From Clostridium pasteurianum (GTDB lineage: Bacteria; Bacillota; Clostridia; Clostridiales; Clostridiaceae), in assembly GCF_001705235.1 (NCBI RefSeq), contig NZ_MCGV01000001.1, forward strand, positions 2,418,001 through 2,482,000: 64,000 nucleotides of DNA, written 5' to 3'. The translations under genes and the position numbers were made by a program. The number at the start of each line of letters is the position of its first letter. Positions within the stretch are counted from its first letter, which is position 1. This document shows, in pieces, positions 52,906-62,354 of this stretch. The notes below the pieces were generated by a model, which ran no database searches, was not told where the DNA came from, and worked only from the letters and a program-made list of their open reading frames with translations.

Positions 52906-53613
52906 ATGGAAGTGTTAGCAGAGGTAAAGGGAGAAGCTAAGAATGTAATAGAAGCAAAGGGGCTCAATAAAACCTTTAAACTTGGAAAAATGGATGTAGA
53001 AGTCCTTAAAAATATAAATATAGATATAAAAGAAGGAGAATTCGTCTCTATAATGGGACCATCAGGTTCAGGAAAAAGTACTCTTTTATATTTACTTGGT
53101 GGACTTGATAAGCCGACATCAGGCAGTGTTAAGATAGCGGGAAAAGAACTTTCAACAATGAATGACAAACAGCAGAGTATAATGAGAAGACGAGATGTAG
53201 GCTTTGTATTTCAATTTTACAATTTGATACCAAATTTAAATGTAGAAGAGAATATAATGTTACCAATATTACTGGATGGAAAGAAAGTAAAAAATTACAA
53301 AGATAGATTAGAAAATATACTTGATACAGTTGGACTTACAGAAAGAAGAAAACATACACCAAGAGAGCTTTCAGGTGGACAGCAGCAGAGAGTTGCTATT
53401 GCAAGAGCATTAATAAATGAGCCTGATGTAATACTTGCAGATGAGCCCATAGGAAATCTTGATAGCAAAACTGGAACTGAAGTAATGGAACTTTTAAGAA
53501 AAATAAATATAGAGCAGGGAAAAACCATAGTACAGGTTACTCACTCTGCGGAAGCAGCAAAATATGGACAGAGAATAATATATGTTAAAGATGGAAAGGT
53601 GGTAGAAGAATAA
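52906..53613 (+). CDS. ABC transporter ATPase, MacB/LolD type
   Basis: This 235-residue ATPase has Walker A GPSGSGKST at about 51-59, Q-loop FQFYNLIPNLNV, signature LSGGQQQR, Walker B VILADEPIGNLDS and QVTHS. The usual EPTGNLD reads EPIGNLD. ATG 52906 is used: AAGGAGG lies seven bases upstream, while the longer in-frame start 52882 overlaps the permease gene. It ends one base before the next gene. Confidence 0.92.
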   Translation: MEVLAEVKGEAKNVIEAKGLNKTFKLGKMDVEVLKNINIDIKEGEFVSIMGPSGSGKSTLLYLLGGLDKPTSGSVKIAGKELSTMNDKQQSIMRRRDVGFVFQFYNLIPNLNVEENIMLPILLDGKKVKNYKDRLENILDTVGLTERRKHTPRELSGGQQQRVAIARALINEPDVILADEPIGNLDSKTGTEVMELLRKINIEQGKTIVQVTHSAEAAKYGQRIIYVKDGKVVEE

Positions 53614-53614
53614 A

Positions 53615-54307
53615 ATGAAAAAAGTAAAAACAATTACAGTGTTAGCACTAGCAGGACTTATGATATTTGCCGCAGGCTGTGGAAGTACAGCTAAAAAAAC
53701 TCAAACAAAAAAGGCTACAACAAAGGTTAAAAATACAGTAGATGCTTCTGGAACAATACAATCTTCAAATGTAGAAAACATAATAATAGATAGTACAGCA
53801 GCACAAGCTATAGTAAAAGTAAAAAATGTAGATGTTAAAGAAGGACAAATAGTTAAGAAAAATGATACTCTTGTAGAAATGGATGGATATAACTCAAATA
53901 AAGATGAGTCTTATATAAGTGGACAGAATATAATATCAGATATGGATAATGCAGTTGTAACAAATATAAGTTATCAAAAAGGTGATATATTAACTGCAGA
54001 GAAGAAAGTTTTAGAACTTCAGGATTTAAATAGCCTTTATGTAAAAGCAAAAGTAGGAGAAGAATTTATAAAGGATGTACAGGTTGGAAAAACAGTTACT
54101 ATAACACCAGCATATGATACATCAGTAAAATTAACTGGAAAAGTAACAAGAATAGGAAACGAAGTACTTTCAAATGATAGCACAACAGCTGGTGTACAGA
54201 GTAGTTCTTCAAGTGGAGAATCAAGTGTACCCGTGGATATATCTATAGACAATAATAATGGAAAGTTATTCCCAAATTATAATGTTGATGTTGAAATACA
54301 AAAATAA
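53615..54307 (+). CDS. Lipoprotein HlyD/MacA-like periplasmic adaptor (short)
   Basis: This 230-residue lipoprotein has a lipobox (LMIFAAGC, lipidated Cys22) followed by biotinyl-lipoyl-like strands (KVKNVDVKEGQIVKKNDTLVEMDG) and a beta-barrel region (LYVKAKVGEEFIKDVQVGKTVTITP). The helical hairpin usual in MacA is missing, as often in Gram-positive adaptors. It couples with the permease and ATPase encoded just upstream. Confidence 0.85.
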   Translation: MKKVKTITVLALAGLMIFAAGCGSTAKKTQTKKATTKVKNTVDASGTIQSSNVENIIIDSTAAQAIVKVKNVDVKEGQIVKKNDTLVEMDGYNSNKDESYISGQNIISDMDNAVVTNISYQKGDILTAEKKVLELQDLNSLYVKAKVGEEFIKDVQVGKTVTITPAYDTSVKLTGKVTRIGNEVLSNDSTTAGVQSSSSSGESSVPVDISIDNNNGKLFPNYNVDVEIQK

Positions 54308-54396
54308 AAATGTTTTATCTTTATAGGTATATAAAATTATGTATCTATAATTAATATAAATTAGTGAAGACATTTATAATGTTTTCATACTCCCCC

Positions 54397-54427
54397 AAAA
54401 AATCCCGACTTGCCCATCGGGATTTTT
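54397..54427 (+). terminator. Intrinsic terminator after the tripartite ABC operon
   Basis: AAAAAATCCCGA / TCGGGATTTTT form an 11-bp stem with an 8-nt loop and a T-run. Confidence 0.92.
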
Positions 54428-54468
54428 GTAATAATTAAAAATACTATATTAAGAATGTGAGGAGTTTT

Positions 54469-55203
54469 ATGAGTAACATGGTATTAGAAGTAATAAACTT
54501 AAAAAAGTACTATAAAAAAAATAAGGCAGTTGATGGTATATCTTTTCATCTTAATTCAGGAGAAATAGTTGGACTTACAGGACCTAATGGAGCAGGAAAA
54601 ACTACAACTATAAAATGTATACTCGGACTTCTCAGGAAAACTGATGGAAAGGTTTTCGTAGATGGTATAGATAGTACAAAACAGGAATCAAAATATAAAC
54701 TTGCATACATACCGGAAACACCAGATATATATCCTATGCTTACTGTTTGGGAACATTTGAAATTTATTGCATTAGCTTATTATATAGATAATTGGCAGGA
54801 ATATGGAGAGGAGATATTAAAGAAATTTGACCTTTGGGATAAAAAGGATAGCCTTGGAAGCAACTTGTCTAAGGGAATGAGACAAAAACTATCAATTTGC
54901 TGCGCTCTTTTGCATAAACCAGATGTATTTTTAGTAGATGAGCCTTTGATAGGTCTTGATCCTAAAGCTATAAGAGAACTTAAGGATGCCTTTAAAGCAC
55001 TGCGAGCTGAAGGAAAATCTCTTCTTATCAGTACACATATGCTTGATACTGCTGAAGGGCTTTGTGATAGAATAGTTGTTTTAAAGAAGGGAACTCTCAT
55101 TATGGAAGGAACTATAGAAGATTTAAGACACAAAGTTAATGCAGGAGAAGATACTTCTTTAGAGGATTTATTTCTGGAGGTAACAGAGGATGAAAAAGAA
55201 TAA
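54469..55203 (+). CDS. ABC-2 type exporter ATPase
   Basis: This 244-residue ATPase has Walker A GPNGAGKTTT, signature NLSKGMRQKLS, Walker B VFLVDEPLIGLDP and ISTHM, typical of drug or antibiotic ABC-2 exporters. ATG 54469 follows GAGGAG; the in-frame GTG 54457 overlaps it. The stop overlaps the next start by 14 bases. Confidence 0.9.
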   Translation: MSNMVLEVINLKKYYKKNKAVDGISFHLNSGEIVGLTGPNGAGKTTTIKCILGLLRKTDGKVFVDGIDSTKQESKYKLAYIPETPDIYPMLTVWEHLKFIALAYYIDNWQEYGEEILKKFDLWDKKDSLGSNLSKGMRQKLSICCALLHKPDVFLVDEPLIGLDPKAIRELKDAFKALRAEGKSLLISTHMLDTAEGLCDRIVVLKKGTLIMEGTIEDLRHKVNAGEDTSLEDLFLEVTEDEKE

Positions 55204-56839
55204 TCCTATACGTGATTGTGTAAATTTGTCGTATATAGAATTTTTGAAGTTTAAAAATCATCTTAAGATTACTATGACACATCCCTTCACAGCAATAAAA
55301 ACTGTGTGGTCATATTTGTTTTTAATATTAATGTTTACGCTGCCTTTATTTAATGGAAGGAATTCAAAAAAAAGAACAATTGTTGATATTTCGGTTAAAG
55401 ATAATTTTACACTTAACATTATTTCTTTAATTGTAACCATGATAATTTTAATTGTTTTCTTCTATTCAATATATTCTGCTGCAAATAAATATAGGCCAAG
55501 CCAGTTCAGTGTATCTGATGCAAATTATCTTTTTTCATCTCCAATTGAACCAAGAACAATATATTTGTGGACTATGATTAGAAGCATTATTAGCGGTATT
55601 AGAACAATTTTATTTTTTATAGTTATATATCTTTTATATGGAGTTAGATATTATAAGATAAATTTGAGCAATTTTGTGTATGTTGCTTTTGGCTTATTAT
55701 TTTTAACTCTGTTTTTAAAATCACTTTCATTTTTTATATATTCTGTGTGCATGAAATTTAAAGTGGGTAGAGTAATTAAAGGTTTTGTATATGTGTGTAT
55801 GATAGTATCAGGAGCATATGTGGTAGGTTCTATAATATATAAGCATAACATTGTGAAAGGATTATTTTGGAGCCTTAACGGTAATATAATTAGCAGTGTA
55901 CCAGTAATAGGATGGACAAGAGATGTTTTGATTTCACCTTTTTTTTCAGGATACAATCCTATATACAAAGTTATTGCATTATTTATCATAGCTCTAGTGT
56001 TCTTCTCTTTAGCGGTATATTTTGCTGAGGATTATTACGAAGAAGCAGTGGAAACTATTGAAGTTATAGAAAAAAATAAAGAAACAATAAAATCTATAGA
56101 TAATGATGAAATTATAAATGATATAGATGGTGAAAAAGATAGAAAAGCCAAGGCTGTAAAGGATAAATTTCAATTTAAGGGTGCTTGGGCTTTTATATGG
56201 AAAGCAAATATTGTAAATCAAAGAACGTCTACTAATGTGATTAGGTATATATCCTGGGGGTTAGCATTTGGTATTTCTATGTTTGCGGCATATTTAGGAC
56301 GGAATACGAGTTCAAGTAAAATTTTAGAAGGGTATCTTACAACTGCACTTGTTATGGTAACTTCAGGCGGAATGAGTGTAACTTCATTAAAATATGAAAG
56401 AACAAAACAGTATTTATTTATAGTACCAGGCAATGCGTGGGAAAAAATAGTTTCGCTTCATTTCTTCGAGTTCATAGGGAATTTTATATTTGATTTTTGT
56501 ATTGTACTTCCTATTGTAATTATGAATAGAAGAGTTAGTTTATTTGGCTCTTTATTTTTACTTTTTGCATTATGGGGTACATATATAATTACAGTGTTTA
56601 ATAAATTCTTAATAAACTTAATTATGCCTTCTTTTGATGATGAAAAAAATGGTTTCTTAATGACGGTATTTGATATACTTGCATTTGCACCGGCTGGAAT
56701 AGTAGCAGGGGTTATAGGATATTTTGTATTTCATAGCTTAGTTTGGGGTTTAGTTATATATTTTTTTGGACTTTTGGGCACTGGAGCATTGTACTGCTTG
56801 TTTATGGATAAATTATTTGCCTCAGTAGAAATGAAATAA
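55190..56839 (+). CDS. ABC-2 type exporter membrane subunit
   Basis: This 549-residue multi-spanning protein (about 12 hydrophobic segments) has a charged cytoplasmic stretch at about 285-325 (EAVETIEVIEKNKETIKSID). It resembles the putative ABC exporter family found beside ABC-2 ATPases in clostridia. It overlaps the ATPase gene and so forms a two-gene exporter. Substrate unknown. Confidence 0.78.
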   Translation: MKKNNPIRDCVNLSYIEFLKFKNHLKITMTHPFTAIKTVWSYLFLILMFTLPLFNGRNSKKRTIVDISVKDNFTLNIISLIVTMIILIVFFYSIYSAANKYRPSQFSVSDANYLFSSPIEPRTIYLWTMIRSIISGIRTILFFIVIYLLYGVRYYKINLSNFVYVAFGLLFLTLFLKSLSFFIYSVCMKFKVGRVIKGFVYVCMIVSGAYVVGSIIYKHNIVKGLFWSLNGNIISSVPVIGWTRDVLISPFFSGYNPIYKVIALFIIALVFFSLAVYFAEDYYEEAVETIEVIEKNKETIKSIDNDEIINDIDGEKDRKAKAVKDKFQFKGAWAFIWKANIVNQRTSTNVIRYISWGLAFGISMFAAYLGRNTSSSKILEGYLTTALVMVTSGGMSVTSLKYERTKQYLFIVPGNAWEKIVSLHFFEFIGNFIFDFCIVLPIVIMNRRVSLFGSLFLLFALWGTYIITVFNKFLINLIMPSFDDEKNGFLMTVFDILAFAPAGIVAGVIGYFVFHSLVWGLVIYFFGLLGTGALYCLFMDKLFASVEMK

Positions 56840-57021
56840 TACATTTTTAATGCAGCAAAGTGCTAATGAACATTGGATTTAATTACATTTTAATGAAAAA
56901 TATAAAAAAAATTAGTAACAAGTATAAAAAAATGATTTATTTAGTCGACAATTATAGTGTTAAGAGCTTTATATAGGGTAAAATTATACATTGGAAACTA
57001 TGAAAAATTTCTTTTATTTGG

Positions 57022-57084
57022 GCACCTTAGAAATTTTGAGTTAGTGGTGCAACCGGCCAATAATACGAATTTATTGTTTATTGG
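57022..57084 (+). other. Two hairpins in the leader of the small TTG-start gene
   Basis: GCACC (57022-57026) pairs with GGTGC (57046-57050), and CCAATAA (57057-57063) pairs with TTATTGG (57078-57084). The second stem includes the first bases of the ribosome binding site GGAGGAG (57083-57089), so it could limit translation of the following gene. The rest of the 257-bp gap (56840-57096) is AT-rich and shows nothing I can name. Confidence 0.45.
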
Positions 57085-57096
57085 AGGAGTGCTAGT

Positions 57097-57396
57097 TTGA
57101 AGAATGTTAAACCTTATGTTCTTAAATTAATTATGAAAGCATTAGGAGGTGAAAAGTTAGAAACCCAAAACTTTGATGTTTTACGTAAAATGTTTAATGT
57201 GTTTTTAGATTTAAAGACTAGATTGGTTGAAAATAAAAATAATATTAAAGATGAAATTTATAAGTTAGATGAAAACGTAAAAATAAATAATTCGAATATG
57301 ATTGAAAACGAAAGATCGGATAAGTATACAAAAAATATTATCATTAATGTATTGGGTAATATAACTTTCATCCCCCCCAACTTTCAAATAAATTAA
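57097..57396 (+). CDS. Small protein of unknown function (99 residues)
   Basis: I do not recognise this protein. TTG start with GGAGGAG eight bases upstream. It is Lys/Asn-rich and helical (DVLRKMFNVFLDLKTRLVENKNNIKDEIYKLDENVKINNSNMI), with a possible coiled coil at about 30-65. There is no signal peptide, and the C terminus (IIINVLGNITFIPPNF) is hydrophobic. A run of seven C lies in its last codons (57372-57378), so length changes there would alter the C terminus. It stands alone. Confidence 0.55.
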   Translation: MKNVKPYVLKLIMKALGGEKLETQNFDVLRKMFNVFLDLKTRLVENKNNIKDEIYKLDENVKINNSNMIENERSDKYTKNIIINVLGNITFIPPNFQIN

Positions 57397-57404
57397 TCAT
57401 ATAA

Positions 57405-57479
57405 ATGAGGAGCACTCTATATGCTTTAGTTAATATATTTTTAAAAGTTATTCCTGAATGTATTATGATAATAAATTAA
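57405..57479 (+). CDS. Possible 24-residue hydrophobic peptide
   Basis: An ATG frame encodes MRSTLYALVNIFLKVIPECI plus MIIN. There is no ribosome binding site upstream; GAGGAG lies inside the frame. It starts eight bases after the preceding gene. Coding status is doubtful; I list it because a small hydrophobic frame directly after a small unknown gene is easy to overlook. Confidence 0.2.
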   Translation: MRSTLYALVNIFLKVIPECIMIIN

Positions 57480-57568
57480 TGATGATTTAAAACTTTACCA
57501 TAGAAAAAATAAATATAATAAAAATTGAGACATCTATTTTGGGTATTAGAATTTAATTATTAGAAAAG

Positions 57569-57604
57569 AAAAGCAACCATTAGCTAGAAATCATGGTCGC
57601 TTTT
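57569..57604. terminator. Bidirectional intrinsic terminator before the acyltransferase gene end
   Basis: AAAAGCAACCAT / ATGGTCGCTTTT (one A-C mismatch) with A and T runs on both sides ends transcripts from both directions. Confidence 0.8.
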
Positions 57605-57623
57605 CCTTTTTAGGTACCTATAG

Positions 57624-58685
57624 TTACTTAATTCCAAACATAAATCTAAATACGTTGAACCTTTTCAATACCTCATAGGTTATTAAACTAGCTGCAAGTG
57701 AAAGGCATATAATTATAATATATTGAAGTGCAAATATGTTTGTTAGTTTTAAAATAAAATATGCAAATATAACAATGTAAGTTTGATGAACAATATATAT
57801 GGTGAAAGATGCATGTGAAAAATAAGAGAGAAAATCTATTCTGAAATTTAAATATTTTTTACCGAAGCCTAAAAATGTAAGCAATGAAACCCATATGGTA
57901 AAGTAATATATTAATGAAAAAATTATTCCAAGCAGAGTAAAACCTGTCTGCCAGCCTATTGAAGTTATTTCAATGAAAATTATTATATATCCAATAATTG
58001 AACACATAAGGTAGAAAATTTTGTGACTTTCAATCATATCGAAAATATTATCATCTGAAGCTATTAAAAAACCTAAAATTACAAAAATTCCATATATAAA
58101 TATATTTTTATTGGCGATGCTTGGAACTGCTGAAACTACAGTGATTGGAATACATATAAGTAGTATTTTAAATGGTGTTTTAAGCAATTTGCTTTTGAAT
58201 GTTGAAAGTTTTCTCATAATTGGCAAAGTGATTAAAGAAATAATGAATAAGTATAATATAAACCATAAGGATCCAGGTGTAAAACTTCCGTGATATCCAT
58301 TTAAATCAGAAAAATCAAAGAAAAATCTTTTCAAATAGGCTATAGAGTCTAAAGTGCTGCCAGAGTGAGATTTATAGGCAAAGTATCCTTCTGGTGGTAG
58401 AAAAATGATTATTCCAAATACAAGAGGAATAAATAGACGCAGAAAACGCTCTTTTAAATATTCTTTATTAGAGCGCTTTTTTAGCGAAAAGTAGCAGGAC
58501 ATTCCTGCGAGCAAGAACATAAGAGGCATAAACCATAAAGAGGAATCTACTAGTGCAGTGCAAAACACATTTGGCTTTCCTTGAATATAATTTGCTTCGT
58601 TAGCATTAAAAATTCTAGCAGTGTGGAAAGGAAGTAAATACAGTATGCAAATAGCTTTTAACCAGTCAATATAATTTTTTCTCAT
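57624..58685 (-). CDS. Membrane acyltransferase 3 family protein (OafA-like)
   Basis: This 353-residue protein has about ten transmembrane segments and the acyltransferase-3 signatures: His in LLPFHTARIF near residue 21 and RFLRLFIPLVFG at about 85-96. The family O-acylates sugars, peptidoglycan or antibiotics at the membrane. GTAGGAGA precedes the ATG. It is the last gene of a minus-strand set, 21 bases after the HxxxD-type gene. Confidence 0.85.
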   Translation of the reverse strand: MRKNYIDWLKAICILYLLPFHTARIFNANEANYIQGKPNVFCTALVDSSLWFMPLMFLLAGMSCYFSLKKRSNKEYLKERFLRLFIPLVFGIIIFLPPEGYFAYKSHSGSTLDSIAYLKRFFFDFSDLNGYHGSFTPGSLWFILYLFIISLITLPIMRKLSTFKSKLLKTPFKILLICIPITVVSAVPSIANKNIFIYGIFVILGFLIASDDNIFDMIESHKIFYLMCSIIGYIIIFIEITSIGWQTGFTLLGIIFSLIYYFTIWVSLLTFLGFGKKYLNFRIDFLSYFSHASFTIYIVHQTYIVIFAYFILKLTNIFALQYIIIICLSLAASLITYEVLKRFNVFRFMFGIK

Positions 58686-58706
58686 AAAATAATGTCTCCT
58701 ACATTT

Positions 58707-59957
58707 TTATTTTGGAAGTTCTTTGTCAAATAAAGCAAAGAAGTTTTCTATGTTTTCTTTGTCTTTTAAATTTCCATATAAATTTATAGTAAAGGTCATA
58801 ATGTTATTATAGCTTGTTAATGCTAATTGAAAATACGGTTTGTATTTCATTGATCCAAACATAATAGCGTTTTTAATTGTGGTACTTTGAAAACAAAGCT
58901 TTTTAGAGTCCAGGATACCAATATTGGTCATGCCTATTAGCGGATTTTTAAAACCATTTTTAAGTAATTTCTTAGCATGACTGTAGTTAAACAATTTAAA
59001 GAGCAGTGAAAGTTTAACAAAAGCATTTAGTCCAATAAAATTTTCCTTTTTTAAACTCATGTTTTCATGAACTTTTTTCACAGTATCATCAAAGGCATCA
59101 TTAGGTTCATAGTGTATATTGCTAATAACGGTAGCAGTAAGATTTATAAGTGCATTAATGTTTTTATCTTTTAAATGTTTGCGCATATCTACGGCTACTG
59201 ATATACTGAGTTCGTTTTTATTTAAAATCTTATAAAGTACCCTGTAGAAAGCAGCAAGAGTTGCATCATTAATTGTAACACCGTGATTTTTACAGTATTT
59301 TTTAATAGATAAAAACCTATCTTCTGGGATTTCATGTGTTAATATAAATGGTTTCACTTCTTTTTCAGTACTCATAGGAAAATTTAAATTAATAAAACCA
59401 TTGCTTTCTTTGCTTTGAAAGATAAAGGTTTTAAGCTTATCTTTAAAGCTAAATTGTTTGTTTATAATATTTATGCTTCTATCTCCATTAAGAATATAGT
59501 TTGGCTTATAATCAGGATTTTTTAGTAAATTCGAATACAGACTGCACAGTGAATAAAGATATTTTTTAAAACCAGCAGCATCACATACCATGTGATTCAT
59601 AAGAATGCCTAGGGAATCATTGTTTGAACTAAATAAACAAGCCTTCATTTGGGGACCAGTGGCTTCATTAGTTCTTGAGGTTATAAATGAATCAAATTCA
59701 CTTTTAGTATTTACAAAAGTTAGTACATTTTTGAAACTTGAACTATCTATTTTTTCCCAGTAGGGTTCTTTGACATTCTCTACGTATTTGCTGCTTAATA
59801 TTGGTGCAATATCTAGCATAATAATTATAGCTTTTTCTAAAATGGCTTTATTAATATTGACATCAAAGTTTATAATGCAGTGAAGATTATGATCGTTGAA
59901 TTTATAAGTTTCAAAAAGAAACTGAAGTTTATCAAAAATTTCAGATTTAAATATCAT
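58707..59957 (-). CDS. Condensation-domain-like O-acyltransferase (HxxxD type)
   Basis: This 416-residue protein has the active-site motif NHMVCDAAG (HxxxD) at about 117-125 and a later SVAVDMRKHL segment. This is the fold of condensation domains, PapA proteins and alcohol or wax ester acyltransferases. It has no adenylation or carrier domain, so it probably esterifies an alcohol or glycolipid rather than building a peptide. AAGGGAGATGA precedes the ATG. Pairing with a membrane acyltransferase suggests modification of a lipid or envelope component. Confidence 0.75.
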   Translation of the reverse strand: MIFKSEIFDKLQFLFETYKFNDHNLHCIINFDVNINKAILEKAIIIMLDIAPILSSKYVENVKEPYWEKIDSSSFKNVLTFVNTKSEFDSFITSRTNEATGPQMKACLFSSNNDSLGILMNHMVCDAAGFKKYLYSLCSLYSNLLKNPDYKPNYILNGDRSINIINKQFSFKDKLKTFIFQSKESNGFINLNFPMSTEKEVKPFILTHEIPEDRFLSIKKYCKNHGVTINDATLAAFYRVLYKILNKNELSISVAVDMRKHLKDKNINALINLTATVISNIHYEPNDAFDDTVKKVHENMSLKKENFIGLNAFVKLSLLFKLFNYSHAKKLLKNGFKNPLIGMTNIGILDSKKLCFQSTTIKNAIMFGSMKYKPYFQLALTSYNNIMTFTINLYGNLKDKENIENFFALFDKELPK

Positions 59958-60118
59958 ATTTTATTCATCTCCCTTTTGTATTAGGATTAATTGCAAATAA
60001 TGTTCGTATTATTGGAGTACGCTTTATAATTTCATAGCTCAGAAAAGTCATAGGCACTGAGCAAATTAGAATGACCGTATATTGTAATGGAATATAAGAC
60101 AGTTTTTTTAGACTATAA

Positions 60119-60940
60119 TTAATATAACTTGTCTAGTTCACTAGTTACGAAATTTAATAAATTTCTTTTTTCACTTTCTGGTAGCCATTCAATAAGTCTA
60201 GCTGCTGCAATTGGAAGTTCCCATTGCCTAATTTGATTTATATTTACTTTTGAAATATTTATATATTCTAAATAAAGCTTTTTTCTAAAAAAATTTATAA
60301 GTATTTTTTCAATGTTAGATTTCCTTGGAATATCTCCGAATTTAAGCATCACTGATGTTCTTGCCACATCTGCAAGTGGATTACCTTTTGCAGCAGTCAT
60401 ACAATCAATTATTACTGCTTTGTCTTTCATTATTAATAGGTTGTCTGGATGAAAATCTCCATGGAATAATATATTATCATTTGCAAGTTTATCAATATAT
60501 TTATATAATTTTTCTTTTATATCATCAGATAATAAATCTGCTTTTGATATATTTAATTTAAGTCTATCCTTATATTCAGGTAATTCAAAATTAATTTTTT
60601 GCTAAATTGATTTGTGTAATCGTGCTAATCTATGAGCTTCTTTTGATAGTTTCCATGGTTTAGTTGATAGTATCGTAAGCATTGTTATTCCATTAATTCG
60701 CTCATATATGATACCGTTTCTGTTACTTATTTCAACAAAATCATAAACTTTAGGACTTGAAGTTATCTTTTTATTAATTTCTAGACTGGCGTTATATTCT
60801 GCTTCACTTAGTGATTTAGGAATTCCAGGTCTAAAAAGTTTTAAAATTTTAACTTCTTCCCATTCAAAAATTTCAGCTGTCCTGCCTTGACCAATTAATT
60901 TTCCGGGTTTCAATTGTATTACCTCCAATTTATTATGCAT
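60119..60940 (-). pseudogene. Aminoglycoside phosphotransferase-family kinase gene interrupted by one in-frame TAG
   Basis: The 273-codon frame is continuous from 60940 to 60119 except for one TAG at 60602-60604 (codon 113, after RLHKSI). The N-terminal half has the nucleotide-binding lobe (GKLIGQGRTAEIFEWEEVKILKLFRP). The C-terminal half has the catalytic HGDFHPDNLLI and metal motif IIDCMTAAKGNPLADVART. Both halves are well preserved, with no frameshift, so the nonsense change is recent, a sequencing error, or read through. Internal ATG 60430 could start only a C-terminal fragment. The family phosphorylates small molecules; the substrate is unknown here. Confidence 0.85.
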
Positions 60941-60986
60941 ATAGACTTATTATACAAATAAATGTTATTATTATATGTAAAATGGG

Positions 60987-61010
60987 ACAATTTTGGACTG
61001 GACAAATTGT
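60987..61010 (+). promoter_or_regulatory. Inverted repeat between divergent kinase and XRE genes
   Basis: ACAATTT (60987-60993) and AAATTGT (61004-61010) lie just before the ribosome binding site of the XRE gene. Nearby GGACAATTTTGGAC and GGACAAATTG also look like direct repeats. It could be an autoregulatory site. Confidence 0.35.
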
Positions 61011-61024
61011 TTGGAGGTATATGC

Positions 61025-62311
61025 GTGGAGAATAAAATATTATTTGGAGATTTACTTGGGGAACTCCTTACACTTAGAGGATGGACAGCTTCTAAATTAT
61101 CAATAGAAATAAATGTTGACGCATCTTATGTTAGAAAGTGGGTTAGGGGTGAGAGAACACCTTCACTTAAATCAAATTACATTGAAAAAATATCTAATTG
61201 TATTTTAAAGGGCTTAGACACGAAAGCTTACGAAAATTATATAGAAGACTTGGGATATGAAATACAAGCAGATATTTTAGATATAATGCGGGAAGCACAA
61301 ATAAATTCTTTGACGGCAAATAAAAAATACCATACGGCGATGAAAAAAGAAAATAAATTAAGCAAAATACCACCATTTGTAAAAGGAAAAGAGGAAGTTT
61401 TTAAATATGCTACAATAATTTTTAATGCTGCTATTAAGAACAGGAAACCAAATAGAAATATATTTATAACCTTTCAAGGTGAAAAAGATATACTTGATGG
61501 ATATGAAAAAACTCACCAATATTTTTTGGATATAGTGTCTAAAGTACTGAGAGTTGGGTGGAAAATAGAACATCTTTGGAGATTAAAAAGCAATGATACA
61601 CGGATTGCTACCCTTGTAAGAAATATTGTGGAATTTAGTGAAGTAAAAAAACGATATGAACCTAGATATTTTATAAAGTATGGCACAATAACTCCACCTC
61701 TTGAATTTATTGTATTTGAAGACCTGGCAGCTATACTTTTTGTGTCAGATGAAACTAATGATTACATAAGCTCAGCATTTTTTTATACAAATGAAGACGA
61801 AATAGATACCTTAAAAAAACATGTGGAATTGATGTCCCTTCAGACAATGCCTATTATAAATTACAATTATGATAGAAGTTTGAAGGATATTATAAATAAA
61901 GATGGTGACGTATTCTCTCTTGATATGGATGGGAGGCTTATACTCCATAAAAAAAATGTGGAAGAAGCATTAAATAAATATAAGATAAAAGAAATAATTG
62001 TTCCGCGTGATATTAATAATGATGAAACATTGATATGTTTCAAGAATATGCTTAGGTTACTTGAGAATTGTCCTAATTATGAACTTGCGGTAGTAGATAA
62101 AGTACCATCAATAAAAAATATTCCTAAATTTATGATTTTAAAAGAAAACGTAAAGTTATTAATGAATATGGGTGAGCAAGAATTCAGTATAGAAGAGCCA
62201 ATTACAATTGGAGGCTTTAAAGATTTTTTTACGAATCTTTGGGATGAAATTCCACCTATAAATAGGAGCAGAGAATACACGATGGAATGGCTTAAGAAAA
62301 GGATAATTTAA
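61025..62311 (+). CDS. XRE-type HTH protein with unknown C-terminal domain
   Basis: This 428-residue protein starts with a helix-turn-helix (about 5-50; DLLGELLTLRGWTASKLSIEINVDASYVRKWVRGERTPS) followed by about 370 residues I do not recognise. That part contains FITFQGEKDILDGYEKTHQYFLDIVSKVLRVGWKIEHLWRL and RYEPRYFIKYGTITPPLEFIVFEDLAAILFV, a mixed alpha/beta sequence. It has no membrane segments. GTG 61025 is chosen because GGAGG lies eight bases upstream; upstream in-frame codons cross the inverted repeat. It is divergent from the interrupted kinase gene. Confidence 0.7.
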   Translation: MENKILFGDLLGELLTLRGWTASKLSIEINVDASYVRKWVRGERTPSLKSNYIEKISNCILKGLDTKAYENYIEDLGYEIQADILDIMREAQINSLTANKKYHTAMKKENKLSKIPPFVKGKEEVFKYATIIFNAAIKNRKPNRNIFITFQGEKDILDGYEKTHQYFLDIVSKVLRVGWKIEHLWRLKSNDTRIATLVRNIVEFSEVKKRYEPRYFIKYGTITPPLEFIVFEDLAAILFVSDETNDYISSAFFYTNEDEIDTLKKHVELMSLQTMPIINYNYDRSLKDIINKDGDVFSLDMDGRLILHKKNVEEALNKYKIKEIIVPRDINNDETLICFKNMLRLLENCPNYELAVVDKVPSIKNIPKFMILKENVKLLMNMGEQEFSIEEPITIGGFKDFFTNLWDEIPPINRSREYTMEWLKKRII

Positions 62312-62354
62312 TTAAAAGAACTAAGATTTATGATTAAATTATTATAAATGGTTA

